In this document: positions 14,461 through 20,405 of the stretch, piece by piece
Position numbering within the stretch: the stretch's first letter is position 1
Layout of the letters: each line of letters starts with the position of its first letter
DNA from: a bacterium
GTDB taxonomy: Bacteria; Arandabacterota; Arandabacteria; Arandabacterales; Arandabacteraceae
Direction: 5' to 3'
Length of the DNA: 20,405 bases
NCBI GenBank assembly: GCA_029933125.1
Contig: JAOZOU010000020.1
Span: 1-20,405 of the forward strand
Made by a program: the position numbers and the translations under genes
Notes under the pieces: model-generated
Told to the model about the DNA's origin: nothing
The model's database searches: none
The model's input: only the letters and a program-made list of their open reading frames with translations

Positions 14461-15286
14461 AATATGCGAGCCAAATCTGAGAGATCTTCTGAGTCGCATT
14501 AGAGCAATTCTCGAACCTATGGCGGGTGTCCTTGTTGCCTTCTCAGGTGGTGTTGATTCGAGTCTCCTGCTAGCCCTTGCAGCCCAGATTTGTAAAGGAC
14601 GTGTGGTTGGCGTGACAGCTTCATCTCAAACATATCCTCGCAGGGAGCTTGACCGAGCAAGGGAAATTGCCAGGCTTATAGGTTGTGAGCATCTCGTCGT
14701 GAGGACAAGTGAGCTAGAAGATGAAAGATTCACCTCAAATCCCCTCAATCGCTGTTACTATTGCAAGCATGAGCTTTATGTGAGACTTAAAGCCTTGGCT
14801 ACTGAGATGGGTATAGAGAAAATCATAGAAGGTTCGACCGTTGACGATCTTGGGGACTACCGCCCGGGTGAGCAAGCCCTGCGTGAGCTCGGGATCACGA
14901 GCCCCCTGCGTCAGGCAAACTTCACCAAGAAAGATGTGAGGGAGATTGCTCAAAGGCTGGGACTACCCAATTGGTCAAAGCCAGCAGGCGCCTGTCTGGC
15001 GTCACGCTTTGCCTACGGCATTCGCATCACGCCTGAGGATCTTGCGCGTATCGAAAAGCTTGAAGAGGTGCTTCATGAGATGGGCTTCGAGCAGATACGC
15101 GCTCGCTTCCATGGCGACTTAATACGTATTGAAGTTGATCCTCAAAGGATTGGTGATTTGGCTCAGGATCAAATGAGAGATAGAATTGTTCAAGCTGCAA
15201 GGCGCCTTGGGTTTCGCTACATCACCCTTGACTTACAGGGTTACCGCATGGGAAGTTTCAATCCAGATGGAACATTTCCACCTTGA
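14438..15286 (+). CDS. larE: LarE-type ATP-dependent sulfur transferase
   Basis: LarE adenylates and sulfurates a pyridinium dicarboxylate mononucleotide made by LarB; LarC then inserts nickel to give the NPN cofactor used by lactate racemase and relatives. The 282 residues have the PP-loop AFSGGVDSSLL (34-44), NPLNRCYYCKHEL (101-113), EGSTVDDLGDYRPG and KPAGACLASRFAYG (181-194). Three Cys, at 106, 109 and 186, match the arrangement seen in LarE proteins that bind a [4Fe-4S] cluster to deliver sulfur catalytically, rather than the single sacrificial Cys form. No larA, larB or larC is in the window. The gene overlaps the end of mltG by 23 nt and is the last member of the dense cluster. Confidence 0.9.
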   Translation: MALKSINEICEPNLRDLLSRIRAILEPMAGVLVAFSGGVDSSLLLALAAQICKGRVVGVTASSQTYPRRELDRAREIARLIGCEHLVVRTSELEDERFTSNPLNRCYYCKHELYVRLKALATEMGIEKIIEGSTVDDLGDYRPGEQALRELGITSPLRQANFTKKDVREIAQRLGLPNWSKPAGACLASRFAYGIRITPEDLARIEKLEEVLHEMGFEQIRARFHGDLIRIEVDPQRIGDLAQDQMRDRIVQAARRLGFRYITLDLQGYRMGSFNPDGTFPP

Positions 15287-15340
15287 TTTTGTATTGTAAT
15301 CTGAGTGGGGAAAGGCTAAATTCTCTGGTAGGTGTGATCA

Positions 15341-15583
15341 ATGGCAACTAAGAAATCAAAAAAGGCACGTGCCCGTAGAAACTTGGTGGTTTTCGGAGAA
15401 CGCAATGTTCTGCTCCTCATGGCTGGCTTGATAGTGATCTTGATTGGTTATTTACTTCTTGGCAGGGGGAGCATTACAGCTGCTCCGATCTTGCTTGTGC
15501 TTGGCTATTGCGTGATGGTTCCCCTCTCAATAATTCTCTGGACGAAACAGTCCAAGGACAAAGAGCCAAGGTCGGGCGAATAG
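15341..15583 (+). CDS. Small two-helix membrane protein (DUF3098-like)
   Basis: An 80-residue protein with a very basic N-terminus (MATKKSKKARARRN), then two hydrophobic helices (about 25-40 and 47-66, VLLLMAGLIVILIGYLLL and APILLVLGYCVMVPLSIIL) and a charged tail. The pattern resembles DUF3098 family proteins, which are of unknown function. The N-terminal charge predicts a cytosolic N-terminus and a hairpin in the membrane. The stop TAG is at 15581-15583, inside tRNA-Val, so the last two codons (Gly, Glu) and the stop are also the tRNA acceptor stem and position 8-10 region. AGGTG lies about 7 nt before ATG 15341. Confidence 0.75.
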   Translation: MATKKSKKARARRNLVVFGERNVLLLMAGLIVILIGYLLLGRGSITAAPILLVLGYCVMVPLSIILWTKQSKDKEPRSGE

Positions 15584-15649
15584 CTCAGGGGTTAGAGCAC
15601 CTGCCTTACAAGCAGGGGGTCAGAGGTTCAAATCCTCTTTCGCCCACCA
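15574..15649 (+). tRNA. tRNA-Val (anticodon UAC)
   Basis: The cloverleaf is complete: acceptor GGGCGAA/TTCGCCC, D arm GCTC-AGGGGTTA-GAGC, anticodon stem CCTGC/GCAGG with loop CTTACAA (anticodon TAC at 15607-15609), T arm AGAGG-TTCAAAT-CCTCT, discriminator A and encoded CCA (15647-15649). Its first 10 bases overlap the upstream coding sequence. It probably sits within a longer transcript, since the foldase gene begins 28 nt later. Confidence 0.98.
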
Positions 15650-15665
15650 GATTCTTTTCAGCAGC

Positions 15666-15672
15666 GAGGTGG
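15666..15672 (+). promoter_or_regulatory. Ribosome-binding site deciding the foldase start
   Basis: GAGGTGG lies 5 nt before ATG 15678. It overlaps the two upstream in-frame GTG codons, which therefore lack room for their own site. Confidence 0.6.
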
Positions 15673-15677
15673 TGGTA

Positions 15678-17360
15678 ATGAGATATTTCGTCGCAGTGCT
15701 CCTGGTATTGATTGTCTCCTCGATGTGTTTGGCAGGCGAGAATGTCGATCCCAATGCGAAGCTTGCAGAGTGGAAGGGTGGGGGCATCACTGTCGGAGAA
15801 TACATGAAGTGGTGGCAAAGAATGAAGCCCGAAGGGCGTCCCGAGCTCAGGACTCTCGAGCAGAAGAAGCAATTTCTGGAGAGGATGATTGACGCCTACC
15901 TCATGCTGGCTGCAGCTGAGAGTCTTGGGATTGACAAGTTTCCTAACGTTGAGGAGTGGATTAGACGCCGTAGAGTTGGGGAACTAGAGAATGCCCTGAA
16001 TGCCAGAGCAACAAAAGGAAGGGTGCATGTAGATTCCAGTGAAGTCGAGCAGCTCTACAAGAAGAGGCTTACCCAGATCACAGCCCGCCACATAGTTGTG
16101 GGAACCTATGAACTTGCTGAAGCATTGCTTGATTCAATAAAAGCTGGGGTCCCATTTGAGGATCTCGCAACTCGCTATTCAAAGGACCCTTCTGCTGCAA
16201 GGGGCGGCTATGTGGGTACAGTAAGGTGGGGAGATTTTTCTGATCGGTGGTGTGAGCATGCCTTTGCGCTCGAGCCAAAGGAAGTTTCGGAACCCTTCAT
16301 GGTTGAAGGAGGCTATGCAATAATAAAGGTTGAGGCTAAGAACACAATGGAACCGGAGAATCCCGAGGCCGAGAGGAAGAGAATCTATAATTACCTATAC
16401 AAGCAGAAGTACTTCTCAGAGCTCCAGGCATTCCGCGACTCATTGAGGCTTGCTTATCAGGTTGACCTTGATGAGCATGCCGTGATTGATCTTGCTGCGC
16501 GCTTTGCGAAGAAGATGCAAGAGATGGGTCTCACAAGCACTGTGATCGATGCTGACGTCGTGCCTGATCTGTCTGAAGCAAAGCGCAAGACACCTATCGT
16601 CACTTTCAGGGGGGGCTCCATGACCTATGGTGAAGTGGTGGATCTCATCCTGGCTCAACCTTTTCCGGTTAGACCACATCTTGATAATCCCGATGAACTT
16701 ATGACATTCATTTCTCGCAATCTTGTTGACACCCTTTCAGTCATGGAGGCTGTGAAACTCGGGCTTGACAAGATTCCAGAGGTGAGCACTCCCATTGAGA
16801 AGGTCAAGCAGAAGCGCATGATCCAGGCTTTCTATCGCTACATTACCAAGGATGTTGATGTGCCTGAAGACAGCCTCCGCGCCTATTTCCAAGCCCATGT
16901 TAACGATTACATAACCGAACCTGGATATGTGGCTTCGAAGATAGTTGTTGGAACTAAAGAGGCTGCAGATTCCGTTATGATGCGACTAGAGGCAGGGGAA
17001 GCATTTGAAGATATTGCCCGTGAACGCTCACGTGACCCATTTACTGCTCCCTACGGAGGCGATATGGGCTTCACCCCTCTTGGTAAGGATACTGAGTTTG
17101 ATGGTTTCGTTGCACAAATGAGTCCCGGGGATAAGCGCATTTTCAGAAGCCTGGAAGGCTACGTTGTTCTCTGGCTGAGGGAGAAGCGGGAAAGCCATAT
17201 CCCAACATTCGAGGAAGCCAAGCACAGGGTGCGGACAGATCTTCTGCCTTCCTATAAGGATCAGGTACTTGCCTCATGGATAGCAAAGCGGCGACAGGAG
17301 GTTGGAGTTAGGATCGACGAGGACTTGCTCTCGCGTCTCGAGGTTACTTCTTCTCGGTGA
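15678..17360 (+). CDS. Secreted double-parvulin peptidyl-prolyl isomerase (SurA/PpiC-like)
   Basis: Such proteins assist folding of exported proteins in the periplasm or envelope. The 560 residues begin with a signal peptide (MRYFVAVLLVLIVSSMCLAG, likely cut after Ala19). A SurA-N-like helical region with RTLEQKKQFLERMIDAYLML comes next. Two parvulin domains follow: about 134-220 (ITARHIVVGTYE, FEDLATRYSKDPSAARGG, EVSEPFMVEGGYAIIKVE) and about 417-503 (YVASKIVVGTKE, FEDIARERSRDPFTAPYGGD, SLEGYVVLWLREK). A second helical segment lies between them. Start ATG 15678 is preferred over GTG 15669 and 15672 because GAGGTGG (15666-15672) is 5 nt upstream. It overlaps the 3' end of the opposing sulfatase-fold gene by 17 bp. 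In this kind of genome its clients may be outer-membrane or secreted proteins like the last gene of the window; that is inference. Confidence 0.92.
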   Translation: MRYFVAVLLVLIVSSMCLAGENVDPNAKLAEWKGGGITVGEYMKWWQRMKPEGRPELRTLEQKKQFLERMIDAYLMLAAAESLGIDKFPNVEEWIRRRRVGELENALNARATKGRVHVDSSEVEQLYKKRLTQITARHIVVGTYELAEALLDSIKAGVPFEDLATRYSKDPSAARGGYVGTVRWGDFSDRWCEHAFALEPKEVSEPFMVEGGYAIIKVEAKNTMEPENPEAERKRIYNYLYKQKYFSELQAFRDSLRLAYQVDLDEHAVIDLAARFAKKMQEMGLTSTVIDADVVPDLSEAKRKTPIVTFRGGSMTYGEVVDLILAQPFPVRPHLDNPDELMTFISRNLVDTLSVMEAVKLGLDKIPEVSTPIEKVKQKRMIQAFYRYITKDVDVPEDSLRAYFQAHVNDYITEPGYVASKIVVGTKEAADSVMMRLEAGEAFEDIARERSRDPFTAPYGGDMGFTPLGKDTEFDGFVAQMSPGDKRIFRSLEGYVVLWLREKRESHIPTFEEAKHRVRTDLLPSYKDQVLASWIAKRRQEVGVRIDEDLLSRLEVTSSR

Positions 17361-19554
17361 GCCTTGAGAGGGCGTTTTTTGCCGGGGTGAAGTCGGGTTT
17401 TATTTTGAGGACTTTCTTGAGCAACTGGATGGATTCCTGGGTGTTGCCTTCCTGAGCTCTGATTGCGGCTAATCCGAAGAGTGCCATGTAGTTGTTGGGA
17501 TCTATCTGGAGTGCACTTTGGAATGCTTCAGCAGCCTGGCTGCTCATACCCTTTTGGCGATAGGCATTTCCCAGATTCTCTAGGATTTTGGGATCATCAG
17601 GAGCAACAGCTCTGGCCTTCTCCAGATAAGCCAGTGTGCTATCAGGATTTCCCATTTTGATATATATGGTGGCGATGTTTACGAGGGCTTTGAGATGCCC
17701 GGGATCCACTTTGAGGGTTTTGTGGAACCAGGTGAGAGCACTATCGACTCTATCCTGGGATAGGTAGAGAAGGCCGATGTTGAAGTGGGCTTTTGGGTCT
17801 TCAGGATCTACTTCGAGGGCTTTGTTGAAAAACAGCATGGCGCTATCGCTTTTACCCTTCTCAAAGAGGATGCTACCAATGTTGGAAAGCACTCCTGGTG
17901 TCTCAGGAAATAGATGCGCAGCAATGCGAAAGAACATGAGCGACTTGTCAAGGTCGTTCATCTCTCTGTAGATGACACCGAGCCTAAAGAAGCCCTGGGA
18001 GTAAGTTGAATCGATCTCTGTAGCCTTAAGAAATTGTTGGGCAGCACCTTCAAGATCGCCCATCTCCATAAGGGTTCTCCCCAGAAACATACGAGCCTGG
18101 ATGTTGTCTGGATCTATTTCAACCATCTGCGCGAAATCCTCACGAGCTTCTTCAAGTCTATGATGCACAAATGCGTCCATGCCACCACCAAAGTACTTCT
18201 CGACCGCAGCAATCATGTGTTTGGGATCTTTACCATGCGGCTCTATATCGGTAGGAATCTCAGCACGGGAAGCACTCACATATCCAAGTGCCCTGAGTTT
18301 GCGCTCCTCCTCAGGTGAAAGTTGGGCTCTCGAAATTGCAGCACGGTTTTCCTTGCTCACCACCAGTTTGAGGTTTTCCTTAAGCGCCCTGGCACGATCC
18401 TCTTCAGCAAGGTACAGGTTAGTTGTCTCATGGGGGTCTTCGGCGAGATTATACAGTTCAGGCTCGGGGGCAAGAATAAATTTCCATTTGTTGAATCTTA
18501 TTCCTCTTAAGGGACTCCACTTATAAGCCAGATAAGCGTAAAAGGTTTCCAGATAGTAGAACCTTGGCGGAAGCTTCTCCCCCTCAAGCAATGGGACAAG
18601 ACTCCTTCCGTCGAGATCATCGGGGGGGTTGACTCCAAGTAGATCGAGAAGGGTAGGAGTAACATCAACAAGACCAACTGTCTGTTCAATTGCAAGATGC
18701 TCAGGTATGCTGCCTCTTAAAGGGTGACTCCTGGGTAGATCGAGGAGAAAGGCAACCTTCATTGTGGATTCATACATTAGAATTCCGTGGGCACTCTCAT
18801 TATGCTCTCCAAGCCCCTCACCATGATCGGATACGATAACTATCATTGTGTGATCTTTGAGATTTCGTCTGGAAATCTCATCCAGCACTTTTCCAAATTC
18901 ATAGTCTGCATAGGCAATTTCGCCATCATAGGGGCTGGCTGTGTAGATGCTATCAAAAGGAGGTGGGGGTTCATAGGGAGTGTGGGGATCGTAATAATGT
19001 AAGAAACAGAAGAAAGGTTCCTTCACCTCGGTGAGCCACTTGACAGCTGCCTCGGTTATCTCCTTTCCTGGTCGTTGAGGGATCTCGAATGTCCAGAGAT
19101 CCTCCTTCCCCTTCACGTCATCGTTGTAAAGATCAAAGCCCTGATCCAATCCAAAACGAGAATCCAAAACAAAGGCAGAAACGAAGGCTGCAGTTGAATA
19201 ACCCTCTGCTTTAAGGATCTCTGCCAATGTAGTTATCTCATCGCCGAGGACGAAAGTGCTATTGTCTCTCACGCCGTGCCTGGTAGGATAAAGTCCGGTA
19301 AGAATGGTCGAGTGGGATGGAGCAGTGAGAGGCACACTGGTTACTGCATCCCTGAAGATTATACCCTCAGAGGCAATCCTATCGATATTGGGTGTATCAA
19401 TGTTGGGGTAGCCATAGCAGCCGAGGTGATCGGGTCGAGTTGTATCGAAGCTTACAAGGAGGAGATTGAAAGGCTTCTCCCTGTGACCCACGAGGATAAC
19501 CACGATGGCAACGATTGCTACACTGAAGAGTATCGTCAGTCGTAGAGCCTTCAT
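17344..19554 (-). CDS. Membrane-anchored sulfatase-fold hydrolase with C-terminal TPR array
   Basis: The 736-residue protein has an N-terminal membrane helix (5-23) and an alkaline-phosphatase-superfamily sulfatase domain (about 29-420): LLLVSFDTTRPDHLGCYGY with the metal-binding Asp37, PLTAPSHSTILTGLYPTRHGV, IVIVSDHGEGLGEHN and LVDVTPTLLDLLGV, with the closing block PELYNLAEDPHETTNL. The nucleophile position, Cys or Ser in C/SxPxR sulfatases, is Thr77 in TAPSH, so formylglycine formation is not possible. Thr is used by phosphoethanolamine and lipoteichoic-acid synthase relatives, so a phospho- or sulfo-transfer or hydrolysis on an envelope substrate is possible. Residues about 445-730 hold some seven or eight TPR repeats (e.g. 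AHFNIGLLYLSQDRVDSALT). ATG 19554 is preferred over GTG 19557. The gene is monocistronic here and its 3' end overlaps the foldase gene. Confidence 0.88.
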   Translation of the reverse strand: MKALRLTILFSVAIVAIVVILVGHREKPFNLLLVSFDTTRPDHLGCYGYPNIDTPNIDRIASEGIIFRDAVTSVPLTAPSHSTILTGLYPTRHGVRDNSTFVLGDEITTLAEILKAEGYSTAAFVSAFVLDSRFGLDQGFDLYNDDVKGKEDLWTFEIPQRPGKEITEAAVKWLTEVKEPFFCFLHYYDPHTPYEPPPPFDSIYTASPYDGEIAYADYEFGKVLDEISRRNLKDHTMIVIVSDHGEGLGEHNESAHGILMYESTMKVAFLLDLPRSHPLRGSIPEHLAIEQTVGLVDVTPTLLDLLGVNPPDDLDGRSLVPLLEGEKLPPRFYYLETFYAYLAYKWSPLRGIRFNKWKFILAPEPELYNLAEDPHETTNLYLAEEDRARALKENLKLVVSKENRAAISRAQLSPEEERKLRALGYVSASRAEIPTDIEPHGKDPKHMIAAVEKYFGGGMDAFVHHRLEEAREDFAQMVEIDPDNIQARMFLGRTLMEMGDLEGAAQQFLKATEIDSTYSQGFFRLGVIYREMNDLDKSLMFFRIAAHLFPETPGVLSNIGSILFEKGKSDSAMLFFNKALEVDPEDPKAHFNIGLLYLSQDRVDSALTWFHKTLKVDPGHLKALVNIATIYIKMGNPDSTLAYLEKARAVAPDDPKILENLGNAYRQKGMSSQAAEAFQSALQIDPNNYMALFGLAAIRAQEGNTQESIQLLKKVLKIKPDFTPAKNALSRLTEKK

Positions 19555-19607
19555 CACGCTTTCATGATATCGCCTCAGATAGCCTTAGTCAAATGGTCAA
19601 AAAAAAC

Positions 19608-19636
19608 TTGACGTGTCCTAGCTATGTTGATAAAGT
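19608..19636 (+). promoter_or_regulatory. Promoter of the Cys-rich secreted protein
   Basis: TTGACG (19608-19613, 5/6) and TAAAGT (19631-19636, 4/6) are separated by exactly 17 nt. Transcription would begin near 19643, giving a leader of about 70 nt. It points away from the sulfatase-fold gene. Confidence 0.65.
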
Positions 19637-19698
19637 CCAAGTGCGTTAGGAAATTTGGGTGAGGAATTGACTTGCTTGAGGTATTTTAGGAGCTATTG

Positions 19699-19706
19699 AA
19701 AGGAGG
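19699..19706 (+). promoter_or_regulatory. Strong ribosome-binding site AAAGGAGG
   Basis: The site lies 7 nt before ATG 19714 and rules out the upstream in-frame TTG at 19696 as the true start. With the good promoter and terminator it suggests high expression. Confidence 0.75.
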
Positions 19707-19713
19707 AGTTAAG

Positions 19714-20313
19714 ATGAGAACCTTAGCTATCGCTGCAATTCTGGTTATTATGATGGCTTCCCTCTTATATGCCGGTGCCAATGAGAATGTCAAGGTCACT
19801 GTCCATGTTTTACCTCACGCCAGTAGGAGCTGTTCAAAGAACTTCCCCACTATAAACGGATGCGAGGACATTATCACTTCAACTGATGATGTGAACGTGG
19901 ATTTCTTTCCTGTCTTCTTCGATATAACTACTGATGGTGCGACGACTGGTTGGCAAGGATGTGAATATGGTGTGATGTGGGAAGGTACAACCTGCATGTT
20001 CACAAGCTGCAGCGACTTCAACATTGGTGATATTGTGAATCCGGGAGATGGTATTTCCCATGCCTGGACAGAGTGTCATTATTCATCTGTTGCAATTCCA
20101 GGATTCGGTTGGGTTTACTCCTACGACTTGATCTGCATAGTGCCCCATCCTGAAGCTGGTTATGTAAAAATCGGTGATTGTGAGGCTGTTGAAGATACTC
20201 TACCCCCGATAAGCAGGGGCTGCGCAGGTACCAATGGCAATACTGGGGATGACCCATGTGCTCTGAGCGTCAAGGCTACGACGTGGGGACAAATCAAGAG
20301 CATGTTTAAGTAG
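19714..20313 (+). CDS. Secreted Cys-rich protein of unknown function
   Basis: The 199-residue protein starts with a clear signal peptide (MRTLAIAAILVIMMASLLYA, probable cleavage before Gly21 or Ala22). The mature part has ten Cys, an even number allowing five disulfides, spaced through motifs such as GWQGCEYGVMWEG, TSCSDFNIGDIVNPGDGISH, WTECHY and LICIVPHPEAGYVKIGDCEA, and it ends with CAGTNGNTGDDPCAL. I recognise this as the kind of secreted family common in some uncultivated bacterial phyla, but I cannot name a domain or a function. The composition (many Gly, Asp, Thr, aromatic residues) fits a beta-rich extracellular domain. It has its own promoter, a strong ribosome-binding site and an intrinsic terminator, so it is a self-contained, probably well-expressed unit. 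Disulfide formation implies export to an oxidising compartment. Confidence 0.85.
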   Translation: MRTLAIAAILVIMMASLLYAGANENVKVTVHVLPHASRSCSKNFPTINGCEDIITSTDDVNVDFFPVFFDITTDGATTGWQGCEYGVMWEGTTCMFTSCSDFNIGDIVNPGDGISHAWTECHYSSVAIPGFGWVYSYDLICIVPHPEAGYVKIGDCEAVEDTLPPISRGCAGTNGNTGDDPCALSVKATTWGQIKSMFK

Positions 20314-20336
20314 TTTGAGGAATCTTCTGCACAGGG

Positions 20337-20362
20337 GGGCAGCCGTGGGCTGCCCTTTTTTT
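20337..20362 (+). terminator. Intrinsic terminator
   Basis: GGGCAGCC (20337-20344) and GGCTGCCC (20348-20355) form a perfect 8-bp GC-rich stem with a GTG loop, followed by seven T (20356-20362). It starts 24 nt after the stop of the Cys-rich protein and is the only textbook terminator in the window. Confidence 0.95.
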
Positions 20363-20405
20363 GGCCCTCACCGAGGGATCCAGTGAGATATATAGCAGTA
20401 GTTTT

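Noticed and set aside
15606-15872. Minus-strand frame containing GERGFEPLTPCL
   Set aside because: It is antisense to tRNA-Val and the foldase gene; this string is a well-known false-gene signature from tRNA complements.
1-20405. CRISPR array, restriction-modification, toxin-antitoxin or other defence system
   Set aside because: No regularly spaced repeats, Cas, methylase, nuclease-helicase or toxin-type proteins were found.

Overview
The window reads as bacterial chromosome from an uncultivated lineage, most likely in or near the FCB (Fibrobacteres-Chlorobi-Bacteroidetes) candidate phyla. This placement is an inference of low confidence. It rests on a type-2 isoleucyl-tRNA synthetase, a tmRNA tag ending in AMAA (an ending known from green sulfur bacteria), a DUF3098-like small membrane protein and Cys-rich secreted proteins of unknown function. 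There is no phage, insertion sequence or CRISPR array. Base composition looks uniform and mid-GC.

Layout. Positions 1 to about 4,000 are gene-poor. They hold an unrecognised stretch, a complete one-piece tmRNA gene (ssrA, 785-1136), a small secreted hypothetical protein, a broken M23-type metallopeptidase gene (in-frame stop plus a frameshift at a C5 tract), and a biotin-transporter gene bioY on the minus strand. From 4,162 to 15,286 the plus strand carries one dense gene cluster with overlaps or gaps of a few bases: tdk, yggS-type PLP protein, divIVA-type protein, DUF167, purine nucleoside phosphorylase, ileS, dksA/traR-type zinc-finger protein, lspA, rluD-type pseudouridine synthase, a STAS anti-sigma antagonist, an anti-sigma kinase fused to RuvX, mltG and larE. 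No convincing promoter or terminator was found inside it, so it may be one long transcriptional unit, except that an 80-nt gap precedes DUF167. After it come a small membrane protein whose last codons lie inside tRNA-Val(UAC), a double-parvulin secreted foldase, a membrane-anchored sulfatase-fold/TPR protein on the minus strand (tail-to-tail overlap of 17 bp), and a Cys-rich secreted protein with its own promoter and intrinsic terminator.

How it fits together. The cluster mixes translation (IleRS, pseudouridine synthase), nucleoside salvage (Tdk, PNP), envelope growth and division (DivIVA-like, LspA, MltG), PLP homeostasis and a partner-switching signalling pair (STAS plus HATPase). The most unusual points are the in-frame anti-sigma-kinase/RuvX fusion with no internal start, the GVHH (instead of HxGH) signature in IleRS, the CDS/tRNA overlap, a three-cysteine LarE without visible Lar partners, and two adjacent perfect palindromes downstream of ssrA. 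I did not find a clearly new multi-gene defence or mobile system here; the fusion protein is the best candidate for undescribed biology.
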